A stretch of 64,000 nucleotides of DNA from Gemmobacter denitrificans (GTDB lineage Bacteria; Pseudomonadota; Alphaproteobacteria; Rhodobacterales; Rhodobacteraceae). Where the stretch lies: the NCBI RefSeq assembly GCF_036964905.1, contig NZ_JBALHR010000004.1, positions 310,001 to 374,000 on the forward strand, in the 5' to 3' direction. The position numbers and the translations under genes are program-made. This document shows, piece by piece, positions 35,508-43,587 of this stretch; the first letter of the stretch is position 1, and each line of letters opens with the position of its first letter. The notes beneath the pieces are model-generated. The model worked only from the letters and a program-made list of their open reading frames with translations, was not told the origin of the DNA and searched no databases.

Positions 35508-37092
35508 CTGTTCCCCCCACCATAGATGCGGATGTGCTGGGCACCTTGATGAGGTGTGCCAAGGTCCCGTCAATCTCGATCGAGATTTGCCCGGGCCCGG
35601 TGCCCCTGCGCACGGTCACAGTGTTGATCACGCGCCGCAGTAGGTCGGCAATGCGCAGGCGTGACGCCGATTCATCACTGGCCATGATCGGTGCCAGGTC
35701 AGCAATGGCGCGGCGGTATCCGGCCACGGCTTGCGGGTGCAGGGCAACCAGATCCAGCGGCGGCGGGGCCAGCGCCAAGGCCGCCCTGGCCTCAGCCAGA
35801 TCGCGGCAGCGCTGGTCATACTCAGCCGCGATTCGATCCACATCCCCCATGCCCCGTGCAATGAATGACAACAGGCGCCCGACCTCTGCGTCCAGTCGCG
35901 CCACCTTCCGTTCCAGATCGGCCCTGCGCTTGGCTTCGCCGGCATAGTATTCGCGCCGGGCTTCGTTATAGGCGTTGACGTAGATTTCCAGCGCGCGGGG
36001 CTGGGCCAGCTCCTGTTCCAGAAGGTGCAGCACCATGGCCTCGATCCGATCGAGGTAGAACGTGTGCGGGTCGGGGCAACTGCGGCTGGTGGAGTGGCAG
36101 GTGCATTCGATGCGTACGCGGCCGCTTTTGTCTTTGCCCTTTGCCGACATGCCGGAACCGCAGGCACCGCACCGCAGCAGGCCAGACAGGGGGCGCACCT
36201 GGCGGCGCATGCGGGCACGCTCTTGGTGTGTGACGGGTCGGGGTGCGATGCGTTCCTGTGCGTGCTTCCATAGGTCTTCCGGCACGATCTGCAGGTCAAG
36301 CGCGGTGCTGATCCGATGTTCGGATGTGTCATTGGTACGCTGCACCCTGCGCCCGGTTTCTGGGTCCTTGATCAGGCGCGCCTTGTTCCAGACGATCCGG
36401 CCACTGTAGAGGTCATTGCGCAGGATGCCGGATCGGCGCTGTTCCCAGCCATAGATCGTGCTGGCTGCCCATTTGCTGGATCGTGGCGCCGGGATTCCAT
36501 CTGCATTCAGCCCAGCTGCGATCTGAGTCGGCGATGCTCCCCCGACGAATTCCGCGAAGATGCGCCGGATCACTGTGGCCTCATCGTCCTGGATGATAAG
36601 TCGGCCGGGATTTGCAGGGTCGGCCCGATAGCCATAGGCACGGCCCCCGGCTGACAGGCCCTGTGCAACCTTGCCCGCCAAGCCGCGCCGCACCTTGCGG
36701 GCATTGTCTTCGCGGTAGAGCTGACCAACCAGCCCGCGCAGCCCCACGGTCACGGTGGATGCCACGCCTTCATGCACGGCGATGATTTCAACCCCGGCAA
36801 AAGTCAGCCGTTTATGGATGCCGGCAAGATCTTCCATGTCGCGCGACAGGCGGTCCAGCTCCTCGACCACCAGCACCTCGAACTTGCCCGCCTGAGCATC
36901 GGCCAGCATTCGCAACAGGCCGTCGCGTCCGATGATCGAGGCCCCCGATTGTGCCGCATCAGAATAGAGCGTGCCCAGAGTCAAACCATTGAGCGCGGCA
37001 AAGCGACGGATCAGGGCTTCCTGATCCTCGATCGAGCGTTCGTTCTGCAGGTCTGTGCTGTAGCGGCTGTATCCGGCGGCGCGGCGGGTCAC
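35464..37092 (-). CDS. Large serine recombinase (site-specific integrase)
   Basis: 542 aa from GTG 37092, with AAGGAAG before it and a 4-bp overlap (GTGA) with the upstream short gene. The resolvase domain has AAGYSRYSTDLQNERSIEDQ with the catalytic serine, VVEELDRLSRDMEDLAG, and LYREDNARKVRRGLAGKVAQ. The recombinase domain has AYGYRADPANPGRLI and GWEQRRSGILRNDLYSGRIV; the zinc ribbon GLLRCGACGSGM ends near CTCHSTSRSC; a coiled coil follows (about 410-450). The last residues (VVARGGFEPPTPRL) are read from the antisense of the adjacent tRNA, which marks the integration junction. Confidence 0.9.
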   Translation of the reverse strand: MTRRAAGYSRYSTDLQNERSIEDQEALIRRFAALNGLTLGTLYSDAAQSGASIIGRDGLLRMLADAQAGKFEVLVVEELDRLSRDMEDLAGIHKRLTFAGVEIIAVHEGVASTVTVGLRGLVGQLYREDNARKVRRGLAGKVAQGLSAGGRAYGYRADPANPGRLIIQDDEATVIRRIFAEFVGGASPTQIAAGLNADGIPAPRSSKWAASTIYGWEQRRSGILRNDLYSGRIVWNKARLIKDPETGRRVQRTNDTSEHRISTALDLQIVPEDLWKHAQERIAPRPVTHQERARMRRQVRPLSGLLRCGACGSGMSAKGKDKSGRVRIECTCHSTSRSCPDPHTFYLDRIEAMVLHLLEQELAQPRALEIYVNAYNEARREYYAGEAKRRADLERKVARLDAEVGRLLSFIARGMGDVDRIAAEYDQRCRDLAEARAALALAPPPLDLVALHPQAVAGYRRAIADLAPIMASDESASRLRIADLLRRVINTVTVRRGTGPGQISIEIDGTLAHLIKVPSTSASMVGGTVVARGGFEPPTPRL

Positions 37093-37247
37093 GGTTGCTT
37101 CCTTGGTGTCATTGCGGCCAGATGATCGGCCCATGCCTGCTCTCGCGCAAGGGCGATCAGCAGGTCTGTCGTCATGGCATCCAGCGTTTCGCGCGCCTCT
37201 GGAGGCATCGCGGCGCGGGGTAGCGATGGCAGGCGGTGAAGCGTCAT
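37089..37247 (-). CDS. Short protein upstream of the serine recombinase
   Basis: 52 aa. ATG 37247 is preceded by GGAG at seven bases, and the stop overlaps the recombinase GTG by four bases (GTGA). The sequence begins MTLHRLPSLPRAAMPPEARE and continues LDAMTTDLLIALAREQAWAD; it is helical and without known domain. The overlaps on both sides of good ribosome sites make it a likely real gene of the mobile element's operon. The function is unknown. Confidence 0.55.
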   Translation of the reverse strand: MTLHRLPSLPRAAMPPEARETLDAMTTDLLIALAREQAWADHLAAMTPRKQP

Positions 37248-37332
37248 GCGGTTGCTCCGGGGGAAAAGCCCCCCGGCCGCAGCCGGGGGCAGGTCAGGGA
37301 GGTGCGCGCCATTGCCCCGGCGCGCTTGGGGG

Positions 37333-37665
37333 TCACTTTGTCGGGTGGGTGATCGATGCGCCGCTGAAGACCTGTTCGCGGTAGCGGCGGCGGAAGACTT
37401 CGGCGTCCATCCCCACGGCCTCGGCGGCCTTGATCATGGACGGGTATTCGATACCGTTCACGACGCAGGATCTGGCCTTGCCTGCCTTGCGATAGAGGCC
37501 GACATTTTCCAGCCGCCCGGCATCGAGCGCGCGGGCGACGGTGGTCAGGTGGACGCGGAGGCTGCGGGCTGCGGCGCCCATTGACGGATAGACTGTGCCC
37601 CTGATCCTGATCGGTGTCGCGGTGCTGGGCAGGCGCGGTGTGGAGCTTGCGTTGGTCATCGTCAT
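37333..37665 (-). CDS. Small protein with two NUMOD1-like DNA-binding repeats
   Basis: 110 aa from ATG 37665, overlapping the ParB-like stop by ATGA. Two similar segments: IRIRGTVYPSMGAAARSLRV followed by HLTTVARALDAGRL, and CVVNGIEYPSMIKAAEAVGM followed by DAEVFRRRYRE. Each resembles NUMOD1, a strand plus helix-turn-helix module usually tied to homing endonucleases. Here they stand without a nuclease. A role in DNA recognition or regulation of the element is inferred. Confidence 0.6.
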   Translation of the reverse strand: MTMTNASSTPRLPSTATPIRIRGTVYPSMGAAARSLRVHLTTVARALDAGRLENVGLYRKAGKARSCVVNGIEYPSMIKAAEAVGMDAEVFRRRYREQVFSGASITHPTK

Positions 37666-38771
37666 GCCGATGCCCCCTTGCCCTGGGCCAGTTCGGGCGG
37701 CAGCCATGCGTCAATGCGCGCGTTTTCCTCGCGCGACAGGCCAAGGCGTTCCCGATAGTCGGTGTCGTGGAAAAGCTGTTCCAGCAGCTTGGCCTTTTCG
37801 CCCTTCTTCAGCCCGGCGAAGCGGTTGCGGTCTGCTGCCTCCATCGGGCAAAGGTCTTGCCAGATGCCATCCAGATGCCCGGTGGGCAGGCGCTTGAAGT
37901 AGTTTTCAGCGCTCGGATTCCAGACCTTGCGCGGGTTGACCTGCAGCATGTTGGCCAGCGCGCGGCCAAAGTCAGAATTGGCAACGGTAAAGGTGCGGGT
38001 CAGCGCGGCGGTGATGCGGGCGTTGCGGTCTTTCTTCGATCCGGCCTGCAGGTCGGTCAGCAAATCGATCGTCAGTTCACCCCGGCCCGTGCCTTCGACC
38101 GATTGCAACCTGGCATCGATCCGGGTTTCGTCCGGCTTCTGCGGGGTGATGTTTTGATAGGCCGGGTCCAAGGCCAGCGGTCTGCCCCACGCTGGCAGAT
38201 CGGGGTCAAAGCACATGGCCAGCAGATCCAGCACCAGTTCCGGCTTGTCCAGCAGCGCGGTTTGCAGGGCCAGCGTGGCAATGGTGCGCAGGTCTTCGCG
38301 CAGGCTGGACGGGATGGTTTCGGCATTGGCGACGGTGCTGCCAGTATCATCACCGCCTTGCGGCTTTTCGCGCGGCGCCCGGGCATCGTAGAAGATCAGT
38401 GCGCCTTCGCGATCGACATAGATGAACGCGGTGGCCTGCGCTCTATCTTCATCGGTGTAGTCGCCGATGCGGCGGGCTTCCAGATCGTCAAGCCGTTCCT
38501 GTTCTTCATCAGTCAGTTCATCCAGCGCGCGAAGGCGATCGAGGTCCTGCTGGTCCGCCTCGGGCAGTTCGATGGTCTCGCGTTTAATGGGTCGGCCTGC
38601 ATCATCGATCGCGTTGTGATTTGGATAGGATTCCGTGAATGCGACCACGGCTTTCCAGCCTTCGGCCAGTTTGGCCAGCCGATCCCGTTCCAGCTTTTCA
38701 GCAAAGCAGGCATCCAGAATATCGGGATCGAGCAAGACCTGCCGGTCCTGGAACAGATCGGTTTGGGTGCG
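37662..38771 (-). pseudogene. ParB-like partition protein, N-terminus lost
   Basis: The C-terminal 369 residues of a plasmid/ICE-type ParB: LDPDILDACFAEKLERDRLA, LAEGWKAVVAFTESYP, then a long acidic middle, EDRAQATAFIYVDREGALIF and the conserved end KVWNPSAENYFKRLPTGHLD. The ParB nuclease/CTPase N-terminal domain and the helix-turn-helix are absent. Upstream, the same open frame continues into an unrelated Y-family polymerase fragment, so the gene was cut by a deletion or recombination. Its stop overlaps the start of the NUMOD1-like gene. Confidence 0.65.
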
Positions 38772-38891
38772 GCCACATGCACAACCACCAGCTGGTGCTG
38801 ATCGTTGATGCAGGCCGAGAGGCCAGAGCCATCGGGCAGGGTGGCGGTCAGCGCATAATGATCGTCGGACTGGCGCACCGGCGTCAGATGG

Positions 38892-39431
38892 CCAAGCCTC
38901 GCGCCAGAGTGCGCGGTTGATCCGCAGGAAAGTGGCCGTGTCCTGGCTGGGGGTACATTTCACGGATCGGCCCCAGCTGCGGCACCCTATGGGTGAGATA
39001 AACAGGGAGAAATTGGCCGCCACCCTGTCATCACGCCGCAGGCGGGCAGATGATTTCTCGATCAGCCAGCGCGAAACCAGATAAGCCTCGGTTGGCCGTC
39101 GAAAGGCGGGGGCCAGCACCTTCGAATTGCCGTAGCCGCCGCGCTTGGTCTGCACCAGTGGTATGTCCATGCACTGCAGCGCCCGCACGAACCGCTCGCC
39201 CTCGACGCTGCGCCATATCGCGCGGGCCAATTGGCAGAGCGCGGTCACATCCCGCACGCCAGCGCGTAGTAGCCGCTCACGCATCGCGCTCGATATGCCC
39301 GGCAAATCGTCCAAGGCAAGATGTGCAATGCGATCGTGCATGTTGTCAGCAAATAGCCACTGAAACCCGTTCGGCTTTTCGAGCTTCCCAGCGATCTTCG
39401 CGAGTAGGTGGTTCGGGCCGATGCCTGCACT
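38892..39431 (-). pseudogene. Y-family DNA polymerase fragment (UmuC/ImpB-like)
   Basis: About 180 codons read SAGIGPNHLLAKIAGKLEKP (the palm motif of Y-family polymerases), then a helix-hairpin-helix DDLPGISSAMRERLLRAGVR, then LVQTKRGGYGNSKVL and LVSRWLIEKSSARLRR of the little-finger region, ending DTATFLRINRALWREAW. The catalytic N-terminal part is missing. On the 3' side the frame runs through about 40 codons of no recognisable family into the ParB remnant; one other frame (about 38780-38895) is also open there, so a frameshift may contribute. Confidence 0.65.
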
Positions 39432-39442
39432 GAAACGCAGGC

Positions 39443-39733
39443 ATCCCGAGTCCCGCGGCGGTAACCTTTGGTGGTGTGGTCATCGCGGGCGCAATCATCG
39501 GCGTTGTTCAAGGTGACGCGGCTTCCGGCGCATCGGTTGACGTGAAAACTTCCGGGGTATGGGCGCTGCCCAAGGTGGCGGCTGACAACATGACCCTTGG
39601 CGCGCCGATCTATTGGGCCAGCGGCTCCAACCTTGCCACCATCACTGCTTCCGGTAACACGAAAATAGGCGTGGCAGTGGAAGCTGCGGCGGCGTCTACC
39701 GGAACCGTTAAGGTGCGGCTTTCGGGCTTCTGA
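39443..39733 (+). pseudogene. Phage capsid-cement (DUF2190) gene remnant
   Basis: The frame reads IPSPAAVTFGGVVIAGAIIG, then DVKTSGVWALPKVAADNMTL, GAPIYWASGSNLATITASGN and TVKVRLSGF, matching the C-terminal two thirds of DUF2190 phage head proteins of about 110 residues. The N-terminus has been lost at a junction with the polymerase fragment on the other strand near 39431-39443. The frame has GTG start codons but no good ribosome site. This is evidence of a former prophage. Confidence 0.6.
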
Positions 39734-39743
39734 GGTGCAGCCG

Positions 39744-40439
39744 ATGACCGACGTAGCCCGTTCCCCCATGACGCAGATGCTCGCGAAGCGTGGCCTCTCT
39801 CGCAGTGAGGCTGCGGGCTACATCGGCATTGGCACAACCCTTTTCGACAAGATGGCTGAAGCGGGGCAGATGCCCCGCCCCAAGCGGATCGGCGTTCGAA
39901 ACGTCTGGGATCGGTTCGAAGTCGACTTGGCATTCGACCGTTTGTCGACCGACAATCCCGACTGCGTCGACGCAGACGCGAACGATTGGGATTTACTGTA
40001 TGCAACAACTCCGACGACCACCGAAATATTGCCAGGGCATGATAGACCTCCACGGCAAGCCGCGATGGTATTTCCGCCGTCCCGGCTTCCCGCGCCGCGC
40101 CCTTCCGGGCCTGCCCTGGTCCCCGCAATTCATGGCCGAATATGCGGCTGCGATGGAAGGCGACAAGGCAGAGATCGGCAAGAAACAGACCCTGCAGGGC
40201 AGCATCGCAGCCTTGATTGCCAGCTACTATCGCAGCGCGGAATACAGCGGCATGGCCGACTCCACCAAGCGCGCGGTTCGGAACATCCTCGAACGGTTCC
40301 GCGCCGAACACGGGGACAAGCGAGTCGCGCATCTGGAAAAGCGGCACATTCAGAAGATCATGGCAGGGAAGGCTACAACGCCCGACGCAGCGAACCGGCT
40401 TCTGCGCCTTCTGCGAACCCTCATCGCCCATGCTATTGA
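39744..40439 (+). CDS. AlpA-like excisionase/regulator, 3' end doubtful
   Basis: ATG 39744 has GAGG eight bases upstream. The first 90 residues are an AlpA/MerR-like helix-turn-helix: LAKRGLSRSEAAGYIGIGTT, LFDKMAEAGQMPRPKRIGVR, VWDRFEVDLAFDRL. They are typical of the small DNA-binding protein before a phage integrase. The natural end is probably near 40045, but the frame stays open to 40439 across the integrase in another frame; that tail (Pro/Arg/His-rich) looks like a shadow translation, so the stop may have been lost. Confidence 0.6.
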   Translation: MTDVARSPMTQMLAKRGLSRSEAAGYIGIGTTLFDKMAEAGQMPRPKRIGVRNVWDRFEVDLAFDRLSTDNPDCVDADANDWDLLYATTPTTTEILPGHDRPPRQAAMVFPPSRLPAPRPSGPALVPAIHGRICGCDGRRQGRDRQETDPAGQHRSLDCQLLSQRGIQRHGRLHQARGSEHPRTVPRRTRGQASRASGKAAHSEDHGREGYNARRSEPASAPSANPHRPCY

Positions 40440-41082
40440 TCTGGGCTGGCGGCGCGATGATCCGACTGCGAGCGTCAAGAAACTGCGCCACCGCACCGAA
40501 GGTTTCACCACATGGGAAGAAGAACACATTGACGCCTTTCTTGCGCATCATGGCGCGGGCAGCCGGGCGCATCTGGCGTTTTCGCTCTTGCTCCACACGG
40601 GCCCGCGGCGCGGCGACGTGGTGCGCATGGGGCGTCAGCATGTGCGGGCGGGCGTCCTGTCCATCGTGCAACAGAAAACGGGGCAGGAAGTCAGCATTCC
40701 CGTTCACCCGCACCTTCGCGCGGCTCTGGACGCTCTGCCCAAGGACAACCTGACTTTCATCATGTCGGAACGCGGCAAGCCGATGACTCCCGAAGGGTTC
40801 ACCAACTGGTTCCGCAAGATTGTGGAAGCCGTGGTCGACGATGACGGCAAGCGGCTGTTGCCGGATGGGCTTTCGCCGCATGGGCTGCGCAAGGCGACGT
40901 GCCGCCGACTCGCGGAAGCCGGGTGCAGCGCGCATGAGATCATGGCTATCAGCGGTTACCAAACGCTCGCCGAAGTCACCCGTTACACCGTAGCGGCGAA
41001 CCGCGTCTACCTTGCCGAACGGGCGGTCGCGGCTCTGGAGCAGCAAGAAGCGCGAACAAAAACTGTAAAACCAGCGCCATAG
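40000..41082 (+). CDS. Tyrosine-type phage integrase
   Basis: 360 aa from ATG 40000; ATG 40039 is an alternative. It begins with a short Arg/Pro-rich arm (YFRRPGFPRRALPGLPWSPQ), a SAM-like core-binding domain (IASYYRSAEYSGMADSTKRA), then the catalytic domain with Arg in LLLHTGPRRGDVVRMGRQHV, the Lys strand SIVQQKTGQEVSIPVHP, HGLRKATCRRLAEAGC and the Tyr in ISGYQTLAEVTRYT. The catalytic set appears complete. Its stop lies 52 bp before the 3' end of tRNA-Tyr, the common target of this class. Confidence 0.92.
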   Translation: MQQLRRPPKYCQGMIDLHGKPRWYFRRPGFPRRALPGLPWSPQFMAEYAAAMEGDKAEIGKKQTLQGSIAALIASYYRSAEYSGMADSTKRAVRNILERFRAEHGDKRVAHLEKRHIQKIMAGKATTPDAANRLLRLLRTLIAHAIDLGWRRDDPTASVKKLRHRTEGFTTWEEEHIDAFLAHHGAGSRAHLAFSLLLHTGPRRGDVVRMGRQHVRAGVLSIVQQKTGQEVSIPVHPHLRAALDALPKDNLTFIMSERGKPMTPEGFTNWFRKIVEAVVDDDGKRLLPDGLSPHGLRKATCRRLAEAGCSAHEIMAISGYQTLAEVTRYTVAANRVYLAERAVAALEQQEARTKTVKPAP

Positions 41083-41134
41083 GTTTACAAAACAGCCCCG
41101 CAGGGCATTGATTTTCTTGGAGAAAATATGAGGA

Positions 41135-41218
41135 TGGTGGGCGACCCTGGAATCGAACCAGGCACGAGTCGCCTCGGCGGAGTTACAGTCCGCTGCCGCA
41201 CCTTGCAGCACGTCGCCC
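41135..41218 (-). tRNA. tRNA-Tyr (GTA anticodon)
   Basis: 84 nt, class II with a long variable arm, encoded CCA. Acceptor GGGCGAC / GTCGCCC, T arm CCTGG-TTCGATT-CCAGG, anticodon GTA in CTGTAAC. The 3' end faces the integrase. Confidence 0.95.
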
Positions 41219-41336
41219 ACTGGCGGCGGATGTAACCGGGGGCGGCGGGGGCGTCAAGGCGGAAAGTGAAGGATTTTCGCTTGCACCCTGCGCGCCGCCC
41301 GGCGCATTGTCCGCCGATATCTGAGAGGGTGCCAAG

Positions 41337-42125
41337 ATGAGCGGCGACGGCAAGAAACCGGCCTGGGTGATCGACAAGGAACGCGCCAAACGGGCGGCGG
41401 AAAAGGAAACTGTCTGGCTGTTCGGCCTGCATGCGGTGCGCGATGCCCTGCTCAATCCGCGTCGGCGCAAGCTGCGGCTGGTGCTGACCAAGAACGCCTA
41501 CGACAAGCTGGCCGATGCGGTGGCCGAGGCGGGGATGGAGCCCGAAATTGTCGATCCGCGCAAGTTCAGCGTGCCGATTGATGAAGGATCGGTTCATCAA
41601 GGCGCCGCGCTGGAGGCCAAGCCGCTGGATTGGGGCAAGCTTGCCGATGTGGCGATTTCCGGGGCCGGGGCACCGCTGGTCGTGCTGCTGGACCGGGTTA
41701 CCGATCCGCATAATGTGGGGGCGGTGCTGCGGTCGGCCGAGGTGTTCGGGGCCCGCGCCGTGATCGCGCCGCGTCACCATTCGGCCCCCGAAACCGGCGC
41801 GCTGGCCAAGACGGCCAGCGGGGCGCTGGAACGCCAGCCCTATCTGCGGGTGGCCAATCTGGCCGATGCGATGATCGAACTGCGCGAGATGGGCTATATC
41901 CTGATCGGGCTGGATGGCGAATCGGAACTGACGGTTGCGCAGGCCGTGGCGCAGGCGGGCACCCGGCCACTGGCCTTGGTGATGGGGGCCGAAGGGCCGG
42001 GCCTGCGCGAAAAGACCCGCGAAACCTGCGACCATCTGGTGCGCATTCCCTATGCCGGGAATTTCGGTTCGCTCAATGTCTCCAATGCCGCTGCCGTCGC
42101 GCTTTACGCGGTCAGCCAGCGCTGA
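41337..42125 (+). CDS. rlmB: 23S rRNA (guanosine-2'-O-)methyltransferase RlmB (TrmH family)
   Basis: 262 aa. The N-terminal L30e-like substrate domain begins at TVWLFGLHAVRDALLNPRRR. The SpoU methylase motifs follow: VVLLDRVTDPHNVGAVLRSA (motif 1), LALVMGAEGPGLREKTRETC (motif 2) and VRIPYAGNFGSLNVSNAAAV (motif 3), which form the trefoil-knot SAM site. It methylates a 23S rRNA guanosine ribose. It is monocistronic, with a terminator at 42242-42272. Confidence 0.92.
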   Translation: MSGDGKKPAWVIDKERAKRAAEKETVWLFGLHAVRDALLNPRRRKLRLVLTKNAYDKLADAVAEAGMEPEIVDPRKFSVPIDEGSVHQGAALEAKPLDWGKLADVAISGAGAPLVVLLDRVTDPHNVGAVLRSAEVFGARAVIAPRHHSAPETGALAKTASGALERQPYLRVANLADAMIELREMGYILIGLDGESELTVAQAVAQAGTRPLALVMGAEGPGLREKTRETCDHLVRIPYAGNFGSLNVSNAAAVALYAVSQR

Positions 42126-42241
42126 GTTCACAAGTCCGCGACCATGACTTTAACGCTTTTTCAACGCGCCCCATATCAAACTGGCAAGGACTGGCCCGGA
42201 ACTCCTGTCCTTTTCTCTTACTGTCCCTCGTTCCACACCTT

Positions 42242-42272
42242 GCGCCCGGTCTTTTGGCCCGGGCGCTTTTTT
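42242..42272 (+). terminator. Rho-independent terminator after rlmB
   Basis: Stem GCGCCCG / CGGGCGC, 11-base loop, six Ts at 42267-42272. It lies only 16 bp before the next gene, so it could also act as a leader terminator for that gene. Confidence 0.8.
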
Positions 42273-42288
42273 GTGACCGGAGCCGCAA

Positions 42289-42717
42289 ATGACCGATGAC
42301 GACCTGCGCCGCATTCTTGGGGAAACCCGCGTGATCGCCCTTGTCGGCTGGTCACCCAAGGCTGACCGGCCCAGCCATCGTGTTGCGGCCTTTCTGAAGT
42401 CGCAAGGCTATCGGGTGATCCCGGTCAACCCCGGGCAGGCCGGACAGCAGGCCCTTGGCGAAACCGTGCGCGCCAGCCTGTCAGAGATCGACGAAGCTGT
42501 GGACATGGTGGATATCTTCCGCCGCAGCGAAGAGGTTCCGGCCGTGGTGGAAGAGGCGCTGGCTGCATTGCCGGGGTTGAAAACCGTCTGGATGCAGTTG
42601 GGCATCGAACATGCGGGCGCGGCGGCGATGGCCGAAGCACGCGGCATTCAGGTTGTGCAGAATCGGTGCCCGGCGATCGAAATTCCGCGGCTCGGGCTGG
42701 GCAGCGGCGTGCATTGA
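42289..42717 (+). CDS. CoA-binding-domain protein (YccU type)
   Basis: 142 aa Rossmann-fold protein: RVIALVGWSPKADRPSHRVA, AAFLKSQGYRVIPVNPGQAG, VDMVDIFRRSEEVPAVVEEA, LKTVWMQLGIEHAGAAAMAE, NRCPAIEIPRLG. Matches the CoA_binding_2 family. The role is not known; it presumably binds CoA. It is convergent with the small secreted protein gene, ending one base before it. Confidence 0.88.
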   Translation: MTDDDLRRILGETRVIALVGWSPKADRPSHRVAAFLKSQGYRVIPVNPGQAGQQALGETVRASLSEIDEAVDMVDIFRRSEEVPAVVEEALAALPGLKTVWMQLGIEHAGAAAMAEARGIQVVQNRCPAIEIPRLGLGSGVH

Positions 42718-43047
42718 TCAGCCCTTGATGGCCGGGCAATCTGCTTTCAACGCTTTCTTCATCTTGGCAAATTGCAGAGCGACCCGTCCCGGGTCTGGCA
42801 GTGTTTCCAATGCGGCCAGGTTGTTGGTGCCGTTGGACCAGGAGTCGAGCAGGAGTGCCAATACATCGGGGTCAAGCGTTGCTTCGGCCACTTTCATAAC
42901 ACAATGGCAGCCTTCAAGGCCGAGTCCATTGTCGCGCCCGTCTGACACCATGTTCTGACAAGCCGTTTCGCCGGTAACGGCGCCTGCCTGAACCGGAATC
43001 ATGGAAAACAGGCTGAGCAGCACGGCAAGGCTGACGCTGCGGGGCAT
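42718..43047 (-). CDS. Hypothetical exported protein
   Basis: 109 aa with AAAGGAG before ATG 43047. Signal peptide MPRSVSLAVLLSLFSMIPVQ, cut probably after QAGA. The mature part has four cysteines (TACQNM, EGCHCV, ADCPAI) that could form two disulfides. The family is not recognised. The 257 bp upstream, to the tRNA-Gly pair, hold no gene that I can support. Confidence 0.65.
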   Translation of the reverse strand: MPRSVSLAVLLSLFSMIPVQAGAVTGETACQNMVSDGRDNGLGLEGCHCVMKVAEATLDPDVLALLLDSWSNGTNNLAALETLPDPGRVALQFAKMKKALKADCPAIKG

Positions 43048-43304
43048 GGCGTTAACTCCTTTGGGTTGATTGTGGGTATCACTTTTCTCACTTTGAGCAC
43101 AAGAACCGCCCGTGTCGCGGCGTCAGGCCTCCTTTCCCGGCATATCCTCAGGGGTGAAGCTTTGTTGCTCGGCGGGGGCAGGGGGCGGTCTGATCGGCAG
43201 CATGGGCCAACCCTTCGCCTTCTGACAACTTTTTCGCAGCCTTGGGTGTTTTTCCGCTTGCGGCCACGCGCACCATCGCCTAAATCCCCGCTCACCGAAA
43301 CGGG

Positions 43305-43379
43305 GCGGGCGTAGCTCAGGGGTAGAGCATAACCTTGCCAAGGTTAGGGTCGTGAGTTCGAATCTCATCGCCCGCTCCA
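43305..43379 (+). tRNA. tRNA-Gly (GCC), copy 1
   Basis: 75 nt with encoded CCA: acceptor GCGGGCG / CGCCCGC, anticodon loop TTGCCAA, T arm GTGAG-TTCGAAT-CTCAT. Identical to copy 2, 21 bp downstream. Confidence 0.96.
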
Positions 43380-43400
43380 ATTCGGTGAAAATCTGGCAGC

Positions 43401-43475
43401 GCGGGCGTAGCTCAGGGGTAGAGCATAACCTTGCCAAGGTTAGGGTCGTGAGTTCGAATCTCATCGCCCGCTCCA
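43401..43475 (+). tRNA. tRNA-Gly (GCC), copy 2
   Basis: Identical 75-nt sequence to copy 1, in tandem and probably in one transcript, ended by the hairpin at 43484-43512. Confidence 0.96.
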
Positions 43476-43483
43476 GATTGCAG

Positions 43484-43512
43484 AAAGGGCGGTCCTGCGG
43501 GGCCGCCTTTTG
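43484..43512 (+). terminator. Terminator after the tRNA-Gly pair
   Basis: AAAGGGCGG ... CCGCCTTTT stem with one G-T pair and a ten-base loop, ending in TTTT, nine bases after the second tRNA. Confidence 0.75.
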
Positions 43513-43587
43513 CATTCCGGCAGGACGGTTGCCCCCCCCGGCACAGCGGCCTATAAGGCGCGCGACAGCAGCCATCCGGGGAATGCC

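Noticed and set aside
38513..38878. A separate small gene in the third frame between the polymerase and ParB remnants
   Set aside because: A short open stretch of about 35 plausible codons, but it then runs as a shadow of the ParB frame; more likely a frameshifted piece of the scar.
35464..41218. An intact prophage or ICE
   Set aside because: Two integrases and fragments of head, partition and polymerase genes, but no complete set of phage or conjugation genes and no matching attachment-site copies in the window.
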